Shown: piece by piece, positions 25,907-34,076 of the stretch | Layout: each line of letters opens with the position of its first letter | How positions within the stretch are numbered: the stretch's first letter is position 1 | Assembly: GCF_000421485.1 (NCBI RefSeq) | Contig: NZ_ATXC01000001.1 | Location: 62,001-126,000, forward strand | Origin: Desulfurobacterium sp. TC5-1 | Lineage (GTDB): Bacteria; Aquificota; Aquificia; Desulfurobacteriales; Desulfurobacteriaceae | Direction: 5' to 3' | DNA: 64,000 nucleotides | Program-made: the position numbers and the translations under genes | Notes under the pieces: generated by a model | Databases searched by the model: none | What the model saw: the letters and a program-made list of their open reading frames with translations, nothing else | What the model was told of the DNA's origin: nothing

Positions 25907-26113
25907 ATGATTATAAAAACAAGAACGCCGTACCTTGGGAAAAAGAAAATCTGGATGAGGTTTGTTACATCTACAGGAGATTACGAAAAATTCTACGAGA
26001 TAAGATTTCACAATATAGAAAAAGGGGCTTTTCTATACGAGATTGATGATGATTTTCCGAAAGATCTGATAGAACTTATCTTCGGTTATGGGGCAACTAT
26101 CTGGCATCGTTGA
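25907..26113 (+). CDS. Small unknown protein upstream of the PLD-HerA gene
   Basis: A 68-residue protein from the ATG at 25907, with GAGGGAGGA just upstream. It has beta-rich character, many aromatic and charged residues (WMRFVTSTGDYEKFYEIRF, GYGATIWHR), no membrane segment and no Cys. I do not recognise it. The 38-base gap to the PLD-HerA gene and the shared strand suggest an operon, so it might be a regulator or small partner of that ATPase. Confidence 0.6.
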   Translation: MIIKTRTPYLGKKKIWMRFVTSTGDYEKFYEIRFHNIEKGAFLYEIDDDFPKDLIELIFGYGATIWHR

Positions 26114-26151
26114 ATGTATAATTTAAAAAGTTTTAACGGGGAGGAGAAATT

Positions 26152-28146
26152 ATGAAAACATTAAAAAGTGATGAGATATACTCTTGCGTGGAATCAATGG
26201 TTAAGGAGGCTGAAAGAAGTGTAAAAATTTCCTCTGCCTGGTTAAAAGGGAGCATCGTTGATAAGCTGCTTTCAAATCTTCCTGACAGTGTGGAACTTGA
26301 AGTTATCCTTAGAGCTTCTGAGCTTCAGGATCTTCTCATAACTGACGATTACGTCTTTAGGAAGATAGAAGAAAAGGGAGGGCAGGTTTTTTTAAGCAAC
26401 AGGCTTCATGCAAAATTTATCCTTGTTGACGAGAAAAGGGCGGTTGTAGGTTCCGCAAACTTTACAGGTGCCGGGTTTTCAGGCTACGATTCAGGTAATA
26501 TAGAAGCTGCCGTTTACTATGATATTGATGACGATGAAGAAGAAGTAAAAGAGCTTTTTTCATACTTTGAACAGATAAAAAGTGATTCTGCAAAGTTTGA
26601 CGAGAACCTTTTAGGTTTTGCGATAAATCCTGTTAAATCCCGCTCTTTTGAGTTTATTCTCATTGAACCTGATGTAAAAGAACAATCTTATGTTGAAGTT
26701 AAGCATGGTGAAGGTACAATCCTTGCCAAGATTGTAACAATCTACTCCTATGATATGGGATTTTTTGCCAATCCTTTCTCTGCCGGTGAATCACCGGTTT
26801 TTGGTTCTGTTGATACGTTTAAGACCCTGTTTACAGGGAGGAAAGGGAAAGAGTGGAAGAAGGCTGCCGTGTGGTCTTACCTTAACGAGAACAGCGACAG
26901 GGTAAAAGTTGCCGTTGCAGAGGTTTTAGGAATTGTAAAGAACGGAAAACTTGAGACGAACATGGAACCTTTTGACGTGGGGGAACCTGTTTACCTTGCA
27001 TCTTCAGATACTCTGAGAAACCTTGTAAAAAGGACTTTTTCAGGTAAAAGTATGACCTATCCCGTTAAAGTGGGAACGTTTGAAGACGGTGAGCAGGAAG
27101 TTTTTATTGACGGCAAAGAGGTAATAACGAAACACATGCTTATTTTAGGTACAACAGGTTCGGGAAAGAGCCACTTCACAAAAATTTTCCTCTCACGGTT
27201 TTTAAAAGATTATCCCGTTCAAACCTTTATTTTTGATCCTCACGGCGAGTATTACGATGAACTTTCAGACTCCATTTCTCAGGAAGACATTATGCATGTT
27301 GTTTTTGAAGAAACCCTCTTTCCCATCCACCCTGATGAGGTGGAATGGCTTGTGAAAGAGGCAGGGTTTTCCTATCTTGTAAGCGGTAATTCCGGACTTG
27401 CAAGAGACAATAAAGCTTACCTTTCAAATCTTATAAAGCCATCACTTAAAAGAACTGTGTTTAAAGATGAAAATCTTTTGGACATTCTTTCAAAAGTAAA
27501 AGATGAAGTAGAGGAAGAAATAGAAACCTCAAACGGAAAACCGAAAAAGGTTAAAAAGCGTGTTTCTGCAGGTGTTGAGAAAGAGGCAGCAGAGATTTTT
27601 GGAGAAAAAATTTTAACCACTCAGGTAGAAACTTACAATCAGCTTATTTCGGCCGTTGAAAGCTCTAAAAAGGTAGTTATTTTCAACTTTTCCCGCGTAA
27701 CCGATCCCGTTACGAGGGTAAACATTGCAGGCCTTGCCATGCAGGAGCTCTTCAATCAGAACAAGGAACATAAGAAAGAAAGACTTATAGTCCTTGAAGA
27801 GGCTCACAATTTTGCACCTGAAGGAAGCTACGGCGATGTTTCAGCAGGAAAAGACAACCTTGCCCTAACCATGGCGAGAAAAATAGCATCAGAAGGAAGA
27901 AAATTTAATCTTGGACTTGTTGTAATCACTCAGAGGCCTGCGCAGGTCAGCAAGTACGTTCTATCACAGGCAAATACTCAGGCAATGTTCAGAACGATGA
28001 ACGTTTCAGACCTTGCCGCCGTTGAAACCTACGTAGAATTTGCCGGAAGAGATTTGATAGACCTTCTGCCCTCCCTTCAAACCGGAATGGGAATCCTGAG
28101 CGGTTTGGGTGTACCCTTTCCGGTAGTGGTGGAGGTGGACGGTTGA
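26152..28146 (+). CDS. Fusion of a PLD-family nuclease domain and a HerA-type ATPase
   Basis: This 664-residue protein begins with a PLD-superfamily domain (residues about 1-145): HAKFILVD with GSANFT downstream is the HxKx4D...GS(x)N motif of PLD nucleases, present once, so activity would need a dimer. A beta-barrel-like linker follows. From about residue 310 there is a HerA/FtsK-type ATPase with Walker A GTTGSGKSHF, the characteristic FDPHGEYYDEL, Walker B LIVLEEAHNFAPE, and ITQRPAQVS. HerA proteins are hexameric DNA translocases; in archaea HerA works with the NurA nuclease. Here the nuclease is fused and is PLD-type. Such HerA-nuclease pairs are common in defence islands; antiphage activity is an inference. 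The start has GGGGAGGAG upstream. Confidence 0.88.
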   Translation: MKTLKSDEIYSCVESMVKEAERSVKISSAWLKGSIVDKLLSNLPDSVELEVILRASELQDLLITDDYVFRKIEEKGGQVFLSNRLHAKFILVDEKRAVVGSANFTGAGFSGYDSGNIEAAVYYDIDDDEEEVKELFSYFEQIKSDSAKFDENLLGFAINPVKSRSFEFILIEPDVKEQSYVEVKHGEGTILAKIVTIYSYDMGFFANPFSAGESPVFGSVDTFKTLFTGRKGKEWKKAAVWSYLNENSDRVKVAVAEVLGIVKNGKLETNMEPFDVGEPVYLASSDTLRNLVKRTFSGKSMTYPVKVGTFEDGEQEVFIDGKEVITKHMLILGTTGSGKSHFTKIFLSRFLKDYPVQTFIFDPHGEYYDELSDSISQEDIMHVVFEETLFPIHPDEVEWLVKEAGFSYLVSGNSGLARDNKAYLSNLIKPSLKRTVFKDENLLDILSKVKDEVEEEIETSNGKPKKVKKRVSAGVEKEAAEIFGEKILTTQVETYNQLISAVESSKKVVIFNFSRVTDPVTRVNIAGLAMQELFNQNKEHKKERLIVLEEAHNFAPEGSYGDVSAGKDNLALTMARKIASEGRKFNLGLVVITQRPAQVSKYVLSQANTQAMFRTMNVSDLAAVETYVEFAGRDLIDLLPSLQTGMGILSGLGVPFPVVVEVDG

Positions 28147-28338
28147 TGATGGAGCTGGTGGCTACTTGGCAGCGCGTGGAAATTACTCAGGTACAATTAA
28201 GTTAGGCAAAAGGTACTTAGGGAAACAAAAACTCTTTCCATCCTTTGTAATAATTTTTCCATGATTCAAGAGCTTAATAGGACATTGGGTGTCCCATAAA
28301 ACAGATAGACTTCTCTCAAACCTTCAAGGGGTTAAGCT

Positions 28339-28896
28339 GTGAAGGAAATTACAAGATCTACGTTTGAAGATTTTGGCAACACCGATAAGGTTCTTGAAAT
28401 TCTTGAATTAGTTTCAAAAGAGCTTGCTGGCAATTATGTAGTTATAGGGGGATTGGCAGTTCGGACTTACGCTGGAAAAGTTAGAAAGTTGACTCCAGAT
28501 CTTGATTTTCTCGTAAAGCCTGAGGTTGAAGAAAAGGTTTTCTCTCTGTTCAGGCTAAGCAGAAACACACTCTGCGGCTCTGTATGGCTTGTCGGAAATG
28601 TAGATGGTGTTGAGGTTGACTTTCAGGTTGCAACAAAAAAGTTTGAAAATGGAATCATTGAAAGTGCAGAGACTTTTTGCGTTGATGACTTTTTTATAAA
28701 AGTGGCTAAACCTGAGCATCTGATTTTAATGAAACTCGGCGTTTTGAGGGAGAAGGATGAAATGGATATAGCTTTACTTTTGAAACGGAAAGAATTGGAC
28801 CTCGGAAAGCTGCTTGGACTTGTAAAGACTCATTTGCCGTCTGAAATTGATACGCTAAAGCAGTTTGTTTTGATGAGTAAGTTGGTAAAGGAGTAA
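28339..28896 (+). CDS. Nucleotidyltransferase-fold protein (second in the island)
   Basis: A 185-residue protein. VVIGGLAVRTYAG followed by PDLDFLV gives the GG(x)...DxD core of nucleotidyltransferases, with another acidic pair in VEVDFQV. It is related in fold but not closely in sequence to the AbiEii-like protein encoded at 24604-25287. The start is a GTG with AAGGGG eight bases upstream. The next gene begins four bases after it stops, so the two form a pair. It may be a toxin, an antitoxin-type regulator or a metabolic nucleotidyltransferase; nothing in the sequence decides. The 192-base gap before it shows no other gene. Confidence 0.7.
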   Translation: MKEITRSTFEDFGNTDKVLEILELVSKELAGNYVVIGGLAVRTYAGKVRKLTPDLDFLVKPEVEEKVFSLFRLSRNTLCGSVWLVGNVDGVEVDFQVATKKFENGIIESAETFCVDDFFIKVAKPEHLILMKLGVLREKDEMDIALLLKRKELDLGKLLGLVKTHLPSEIDTLKQFVLMSKLVKE

Positions 28897-28899
28897 AAG

Positions 28900-29541
28900 A
28901 TGGTGGAATGTGTCGTTGAGTTCTCTAAATGTCTTGAAGAAGTTTCAGCTTCTCAGTACGATAGAGTTATAAGTTTTATTGAAAGCCACTCATTCGTTAT
29001 GTTTACAGCACATAGAGAAAAGAGCCATATGGAAGGATGTAAACAAAATCTCAAATCTTTAATAAGAAATGTTTATAAGAAAGCAAATATACGAGCTATT
29101 CTATTGTATGGAACTGGTTTAAAAGGTGTGAGAGAAAATAAAATAATTCCTTTTAGTGAATGGACTACTCTATTTATCTTTAACAGAGAAAAGTTCCGGA
29201 CAAAAGCTGGAACTATTTTTGCCTATAAACTAAACAATTATAAAGAATTTTTGGAAGTTGTTAAAGAGGAGATAGTGAAATATGGCCAAAAATATCTCTT
29301 ATATAAGGAAAGTCCTGAGAGAGTAAATCTCTACAATTTAGAAACTAACAGTGTGGAAATTACTTATTCAAAATTTAAAGAAGCTATAGCTGGATTCTAC
29401 TGCAAAACAATAGATTCTTTCAACTTGGATAACTTCAAAATTTATATGAAGGGGCAAGAAGCTTACAATCACGGGATTTTTAGTATGATGGTATGTGCAC
29501 CGTATTATCCGAAATTAGATTTTTCGGGGGAAAATGAATAA
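28900..29541 (+). CDS. Unknown 213-residue partner of the nucleotidyltransferase
   Basis: I do not recognise this protein with confidence. It starts at an ATG with AAGGAG upstream, four bases after the nucleotidyltransferase. A stretch FVMFTAHREKSHMEGCKQNLKSL followed by YGTGLKG and a central FSEWTTLFIFN faintly recalls DUF3293-type proteins (TAxNP...N...L...G...E), but the match is weak. It is soluble, Lys- and Tyr-rich, with three Cys. It is convergent with the unknown 235-residue gene 48 bases away. The short gap to the nucleotidyltransferase suggests a two-gene system. Confidence 0.6.
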   Translation: MVECVVEFSKCLEEVSASQYDRVISFIESHSFVMFTAHREKSHMEGCKQNLKSLIRNVYKKANIRAILLYGTGLKGVRENKIIPFSEWTTLFIFNREKFRTKAGTIFAYKLNNYKEFLEVVKEEIVKYGQKYLLYKESPERVNLYNLETNSVEITYSKFKEAIAGFYCKTIDSFNLDNFKIYMKGQEAYNHGIFSMMVCAPYYPKLDFSGENE

Positions 29542-29589
29542 TTTATTAAATGGAAGCCAAAAAGAATGGTCGGTTTTACTCCAATCATT

Positions 29590-30297
29590 TTAACCTCTCC
29601 AATCAATTTTTGTTTCTTGCGATATGTTTAGGGAAATACAGGCTTCTTTTATGTCTTTTATCTGTAGAACTTCGTTTCTGCATGTTTCCTGCAGGTATTT
29701 AAAATTGTTTAGAAATAGAGAATGTCTGAGAGAATTTGAAATATTTTGTTTTACCCTTTTCTGTGATTTAGAATAAATATAGGGGATAAATTTAAAATCG
29801 CTGGATGAAAATAGTTCTATTTCGTATCTTTCGTTTTTTGGAATAAACCAGACGTTTAAATTGAAAGTGTATTTATCAAGATTTCCAAAGTAGGCATTAA
29901 TGAGTTCATCCCGCAGGGTGTAAGCTTTTGTTTCAAGGTCTATCAGCCATTGTTTTATGTTGTTGCATTCAGGCTTTTCAAATAGCTGGTAGCAGGATGT
30001 TATTTTTATCATTGCCGTGCTGATGTTTTCAATCTCTGAAATTGATAGATTAGTTGTTATCCACATTTCAATTTCTTCCAAGATTTTTATACTATTCTCT
30101 CTGCTTATGTAATCTTTGAGGGATACTGAAAATGAAAGAGCTTCTTCTTTACTTTCAAACAGAATCAAATCGCATTCAATTTCAAAATCATGAATTTTTC
30201 TCAAGGAATAGAAATTCGATAATTTTGCATACTCTTTTAATCCTCTCGGCAGGACGTTTTTCCCTAATTTTACGGTTAACTGCCTTATTCTATTCAT
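29590..30297 (-). CDS. Unknown 235-residue partner of an AAA+ ATPase
   Basis: The protein has no motif I recognise. It has a basic N-terminus (MNRIRQLTVKLGKNVLPRG), a helical middle with three Cys, and a basic C-terminal part. AGAGGC upstream of the ATG serves as ribosome-binding site. It starts nine bases after the AAA+ ATPase gene ends and on the same strand, so they are almost certainly cotranscribed. It might be the effector or substrate adaptor of that ATPase. Its base composition is A+T-rich compared with the housekeeping genes around the island, which fits recent acquisition. Confidence 0.62.
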   Translation of the reverse strand: MNRIRQLTVKLGKNVLPRGLKEYAKLSNFYSLRKIHDFEIECDLILFESKEEALSFSVSLKDYISRENSIKILEEIEMWITTNLSISEIENISTAMIKITSCYQLFEKPECNNIKQWLIDLETKAYTLRDELINAYFGNLDKYTFNLNVWFIPKNERYEIELFSSSDFKFIPYIYSKSQKRVKQNISNSLRHSLFLNNFKYLQETCRNEVLQIKDIKEACISLNISQETKIDWRG

Positions 30298-30306
30298 TTT
30301 TGCCTC

Positions 30307-31383
30307 TTAGAATCCTATTTCTTTAGAGTAGGCTTTTATTCTTTTGGAAATGGTTTTGTCTATCAGGTAATCTTTTTTAATGATTCTTTTTCTATCTATA
30401 TAATCTAAAATCTCTGATACTTTTAATTCTTCTACGGTTTCAAAAAGTTCAAGTCCGGGAGAAAGTTCCGGGTATTTTTTGCAGAGGGATTCAAAATATT
30501 CCTTCGGAATGGGTTTAAGCTCTAAAATGTCAAACAGTCTGCTTGGTCGAAGCAGTGCAGGGTCTATTTCTTTAAGTCTTTTGTTGGTGCTTATTATTAT
30601 TTTGGCTTTTTTAGGTAAGAATCCGTCTGTTACTGAAAGGATCGTTGAGACTATATCAGATACGATTTCGTCACGTCTAAAGTCATCAAGTATTACAAGG
30701 TCGTTTTCTATATATGTATTTACTTCGTCAGCATTGGACTTAAAAGCATTTTTCCCTTTTAGCATTAATATTTTTACTTTCTTATTTAAAATGTGCTGGC
30801 TCCTTCCGATGATGTATTGGATTAATTTGCTTTTCCCCGTTCCCGGCTCTCCAAAAAGTATTAAGATTCCCTGAGGTGCTCTGAGGAAGGCGTTTGCCAA
30901 TTCTTCAACGTCAATGCCGTAAAATAGCTCCCTTATTAACGGATTTAAAAATTCCTCAGCTTCAAGATAGTAGTTTATTGATCTCCGCCAGCTGGCATCA
31001 ATCCTTATATAAATATGGCTTTTGTCTAAACTTTCTGCTTTTAATATTTCGCATACTCTTGAAATTACCGGCCTGTCATCTTCGGTAGGCGCGTAAGAGA
31101 AATTAACTTCTATGAATTTATCATCATACAGGGAATTGTCCCAGTCTATCTTCAGAATACCAACGGGTTTGTCACCTTTGAAGATAAAAATGCTGTTAAT
31201 TACAAAAGCATTTTTAAAAATGGTTTCTTCAGTATAGACCCTGTACTCAGGGTACTGCTGTTCTATTAAGAATATTATGGATTTTAATACATCTAAAACG
31301 TTTTCCCTTATCAGAAAGTTCTTACGCGGGAAAAACTCCTTTAAATAAACCTGAGATATGATTCCTTTATTTTCCATTTCCAC
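30307..31383 (-). CDS. AAA+ ATPase with a novel-looking N-terminal domain
   Basis: The 358-residue protein has an AAA+ module from about residue 150 to 290: Walker A LFGEPGTGKSKL, Walker B DLVILDDFRRDE, sensor 1 KIIISTNKR, and an LRPSRLFDILE segment that corresponds to the LRPGRFD box of classical AAA proteins. The N-terminal 150 residues (with FKGDKPVGILKIDWDN) match nothing I know. The C-terminal part is a basic helical region. Classical AAA ATPases remodel proteins; this one lacks a protease domain and a transmembrane segment. Together with the cotranscribed 235-residue gene it forms a two-gene unit inside an island of defence-like genes. Confidence 0.75.
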   Translation of the reverse strand: MEMENKGIISQVYLKEFFPRKNFLIRENVLDVLKSIIFLIEQQYPEYRVYTEETIFKNAFVINSIFIFKGDKPVGILKIDWDNSLYDDKFIEVNFSYAPTEDDRPVISRVCEILKAESLDKSHIYIRIDASWRRSINYYLEAEEFLNPLIRELFYGIDVEELANAFLRAPQGILILFGEPGTGKSKLIQYIIGRSQHILNKKVKILMLKGKNAFKSNADEVNTYIENDLVILDDFRRDEIVSDIVSTILSVTDGFLPKKAKIIISTNKRLKEIDPALLRPSRLFDILELKPIPKEYFESLCKKYPELSPGLELFETVEELKVSEILDYIDRKRIIKKDYLIDKTISKRIKAYSKEIGF

Positions 31384-31513
31384 CTTTCTCTCCTTATTTG
31401 ATTTATTTCTTTTGAAAAGATATGGAAACTATTGGACATTAAATGACTAATTGCGAAGGGATTTTATGGTTGCTGGAACGATGGATTTAACGGTGTATTA
31501 ATGCCGGGGTGAG

Positions 31514-32620
31514 TCACAAGTGGTCAATATTGCTGATGAGCTTCTGCCTCTGTTTTATGAGCGTGTCAAATGTTTTCAGGAATGATTGAAAGCGTTTTCT
31601 GTTTTCTTTTAGCGAGTAGATTAGTTCAGGGTAGTGTTTTGTAAGCTCTTTTTCTTTAGCTTTTTTGATTATGCTTTTGTCGGGTGGGAGGATTTCTATT
31701 ATTTCCTCAACTAAGAATCTGCTTGCAAAGCGGTATCCTGTGAATCCAACGAGGAATACTTCAAAATGTCTCTCTTCTTCCTTTTTTAGGTAGAATTGGG
31801 TCGGGAATAAGAGGGGATTTTTGAAAAAGCTCAGGGATTCTTTAAATGCAACTCTTGCACCGAAAAGGAAAGGCTTTTCTTCTTCAAACAGAAATGTTGT
31901 TTTTCGGAATTTGCGGGATAAGAATTTGTCTGGTTTTTCCGAATGTTTGTCTATGATTTTTAGCCCTGAAATGTGAAAAGTTCTGAAAGTTTTGTTTTCA
32001 ATGAGTGCACACAGGTACATTATGCCGTTATAGACAAAAACTTTTAACGGCTGAATTTTGAAAAACTCGGAACCCTTGTAACTTACAATTAATGACATGC
32101 CTTCTATGATTGCTTCGTAGATTAATTTCAGGTCTTTTTGATTTACATCTACGAATTTTTCAAGGAATTGAGGTTCATACACGAAAGAGAACTCTATGCG
32201 TTCCAGCTTTTCCTTGTTGAATTCCTTTTGCAGGCGCTTTATCAGGTTAACAAACGGTTTAAATATTTCAATGTTTCTGTAGTTCTCAGGTATGAAACTG
32301 CTAAAAGTAAGCAGGGATACCAGCTCTTCTTCTGTTATGGATGTTAAAACGGGAAATGCTTTCTGGTTTGCACGCCACTCTTGAGCTTTTCTTCCCTTTA
32401 TTTCCGGGTATTTTGATTCTGCGTATCCTATGCTTTCAAGGAACTGCAGCGCCCTGTTGAGTTTCCTTCTCTCTTTCCCTGCCGGGTTTTTGTCAGATAA
32501 AATCCCGTTTGCGAATAGTCGTTCATGAATTTCTCTTGTCGTTATGAAGCTGCCACTTTGAAGGAGTATTTTTAGTATTTCTATTAATAGTTCTGCTTTT
32601 GTGTGTTCTTCGGCTGCCGT
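31514..32620 (-). CDS. WYL-domain transcriptional regulator with a non-standard start
   Basis: The reading frame is open from 32629 to 31514. It encodes an N-terminal winged helix (LLIEILKILLQSGSFITTRE ... LNRALQFLESIGYAES), and a C-terminal part resembling a WYL domain (MSLIVSYKGSEFFKIQPLKV, NGIMYLCAL). No ATG, GTG or TTG occurs in this frame until a GTG at 32182, which would cut off the whole DNA-binding domain. However, TTGAGGAT lies five bases before an ACG at 32620, exactly where an ATG is expected, so ACG is the likely start, or the start codon has mutated. WYL regulators often repress defence islands and respond to nucleic acids or nucleotides. The product from ACG has 368 residues. 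Confidence 0.72.
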   Translation of the reverse strand, partial: TAAEEHTKAELLIEILKILLQSGSFITTREIHERLFANGILSDKNPAGKERRKLNRALQFLESIGYAESKYPEIKGRKAQEWRANQKAFPVLTSITEEELVSLLTFSSFIPENYRNIEIFKPFVNLIKRLQKEFNKEKLERIEFSFVYEPQFLEKFVDVNQKDLKLIYEAIIEGMSLIVSYKGSEFFKIQPLKVFVYNGIMYLCALIENKTFRTFHISGLKIIDKHSEKPDKFLSRKFRKTTFLFEEEKPFLFGARVAFKESLSFFKNPLLFPTQFYLKKEEERHFEVFLVGFTGYRFASRFLVEEIIEILPPDKSIIKKAKEKELTKHYPELIYSLKENRKRFQSFLKTFDTLIKQRQKLISNIDHL

Positions 32621-32628
32621 GGTGTATC

Positions 32629-32654
32629 CTCAATATCTATTTATTGAGATTATA
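32629..32654 (-). promoter_or_regulatory. Promoter -10 box and inverted-repeat operator of the WYL regulator
   Basis: On the minus strand TATAAT (32654-32649) is followed at once by an inverted repeat whose arms CTCAATA and TATTGAG (32648-32642 and 32635-32629) are separated by six bases. The repeat covers the predicted transcription start. A regulator bound there would block initiation, so autorepression by the WYL protein is a reasonable inference. The -35 region is poorly conserved. Confidence 0.5.
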
Positions 32655-32726
32655 ACTGATGTTCTGTTTGCCTTATCAGAAATTTAACCTAAATTCCCCT
32701 TTGCAAGTCTTATTCGAGGGTCGTTT

Positions 32727-32969
32727 ATGGAAAGGACGAAAGGAGAGAAAATTCTTGAGATAGTAGCATCCGTGTTTGGTGTTTCAGGGCTTTTTATTAC
32801 AGCTCTTGGTTATCCTAACATAGGCTTTATGGTTGCACTTTGTGCGTCAACGCTTTACGCAATTTATGCCTATAAAACGAAACAGTATGGAATATTAACA
32901 AGTTCACTTATTTATGCGATTGTTGAAGTGATAGGAATTGTTCACTGGACGCTTAACAATGGAAAGTAG
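32727..32969 (+). CDS. Small membrane protein with three hydrophobic segments
   Basis: An 80-residue protein with hydrophobic stretches at about residues 10-28, 30-48 and 54-74. The pattern YAIYAYKTKQYGILTSSLIYAIVEVIGIVHW faintly resembles the helices of PnuC-type vitamin transporters (a W-K-x-x-YG turn), and a half-size transporter is possible; I would not assign a function. Its 3' end overlaps the methyltransferase gene by 11 bases, so the two are translationally coupled. Confidence 0.65.
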   Translation: MERTKGEKILEIVASVFGVSGLFITALGYPNIGFMVALCASTLYAIYAYKTKQYGILTSSLIYAIVEVIGIVHWTLNNGK

Positions 32970-34056
32970 AACAGTTTTTAAGCTTTTTGCCGTTTCTCAG
33001 CCGGGAATAGAAGAGATTACACTTTCAGAGCTTGAAGATTTAGGCATAGAAGGAAAAGTTGTTCCTGGCGGTGCTTTGTTTAAAGGTGGTTTGAGGGAGC
33101 TTTACCTTTCCAACCTCTGGCTGAGAACGGCTAACAGGATTCTTGTCAGGGTTGCTTCATTTAAGGTTACAACTTTTTCAGAACTTGTTAAGAAGGTTTC
33201 AAGGTATCCATGGGATATCTATTTTCCTTTTCCCCAGAAAGTCAAAGTCAGGGTAACGTGTAAAAAGTCAAAGCTTTACCATTCTAAAGCAGTTGCTGAG
33301 AGAGTTTTAAAAGGTATCCATCATAGGTTGAAACATCAGCTTGAAGAGGCAAAGTTTGAGGATGAAGGGACATCTATTGTTGTGAGAATTGAGAACGATT
33401 TTTGCACAGTAAGTGTTAACAGTTCTGGTGCATCTTTACATAAAAGAGGATACAGGGTTGTTGAAACGGAAGCACCGATTAGAGAAACGCTTGCTTCTGC
33501 TATGATTCTTGCTTCAGGCTGGGATAGAAAAACACCTTTAATAGATCCTTTTTGCGGTTCAGGAACAATTCCGATAGAGGCTGCTTTGATAGGTGCAAAC
33601 ATACCGCCCGGTTTTAAGAGGGATTTTGCTTTTATGAAATGGAAAAACTTCGATGAAGTTTTGTGGAATCAGCTTTTAGCAGAGGCTAAAGATGGAATTA
33701 CAGAATTTCCACAGGTTTTCGGTTTTGACATTTCTAAAGAGGCTGTGGATGCTGCAGTAAAGAATGCCGGGGCAGCCGGTGTAAAAATCTCTTTTAAAGT
33801 TGCTTCCTTTCCCGAAGATGGTTTACCACCTCTTGCATACATTGTTACCAATCCTCCTTACGGAAAAAGAATAAAAGTAAATCCAGAGGAAATTTATAGA
33901 GATTTCGGTAGATGGCTTAAAAAGGTGTTTTCCGGATTTAAGGTTGCGTTTCTTTCCCCTTCTAACAGGCTTGCCTCTGTTACCGGAATAAAATGTAAAA
34001 GAGTTACCACCTTTTCTAACGGCGGAATAAGGGTTAACTTATACTGTAGCCGCTAA
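32959..34056 (+). CDS. THUMP-domain RNA guanine-N2 methyltransferase (RlmL N-terminal-like)
   Basis: A 365-residue protein from the ATG at 32959 (an upstream in-frame TTG at 32938 is less likely). An N-terminal ferredoxin-like plus THUMP region (residues about 1-155) binds RNA, and the UPF0020 methyltransferase domain has the SAM motif DPFCGSGTIPIEAA and the catalytic TNPPYGKR, typical of N2-guanine methyltransferases. It corresponds to COG0116, the RlmL N-terminal half that makes m2G2445 in 23S rRNA in E. coli. A tRNA target (TrmN-like, m2G6) is the alternative. It overlaps the small membrane protein gene and is followed closely by cysH. Confidence 0.88.
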   Translation: MESRTVFKLFAVSQPGIEEITLSELEDLGIEGKVVPGGALFKGGLRELYLSNLWLRTANRILVRVASFKVTTFSELVKKVSRYPWDIYFPFPQKVKVRVTCKKSKLYHSKAVAERVLKGIHHRLKHQLEEAKFEDEGTSIVVRIENDFCTVSVNSSGASLHKRGYRVVETEAPIRETLASAMILASGWDRKTPLIDPFCGSGTIPIEAALIGANIPPGFKRDFAFMKWKNFDEVLWNQLLAEAKDGITEFPQVFGFDISKEAVDAAVKNAGAAGVKISFKVASFPEDGLPPLAYIVTNPPYGKRIKVNPEEIYRDFGRWLKKVFSGFKVAFLSPSNRLASVTGIKCKRVTTFSNGGIRVNLYCSR

Positions 34057-34076
34057 GAAATTTTTGTGAGGTTGCA

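Noticed and set aside
28147-28338. Possible 19-codon frame starting at the PLD-HerA stop and a small inverted repeat GGACA-N5-TGTCC
   Set aside because: The frame is too short and lacks any recognisable motif; the repeat has five-base arms and no T-run. Treated as spacer.
29541-29589. Possible terminator between the converging 213- and 235-residue genes
   Set aside because: The best stem has mismatches and no T-run follows in either direction.
31441-31513. Possible small gene or hairpin between the AAA+ ATPase and WYL genes
   Set aside because: Only a very short frame (about 11 codons) and no convincing stem were found; likely promoter region of the ATPase operon.
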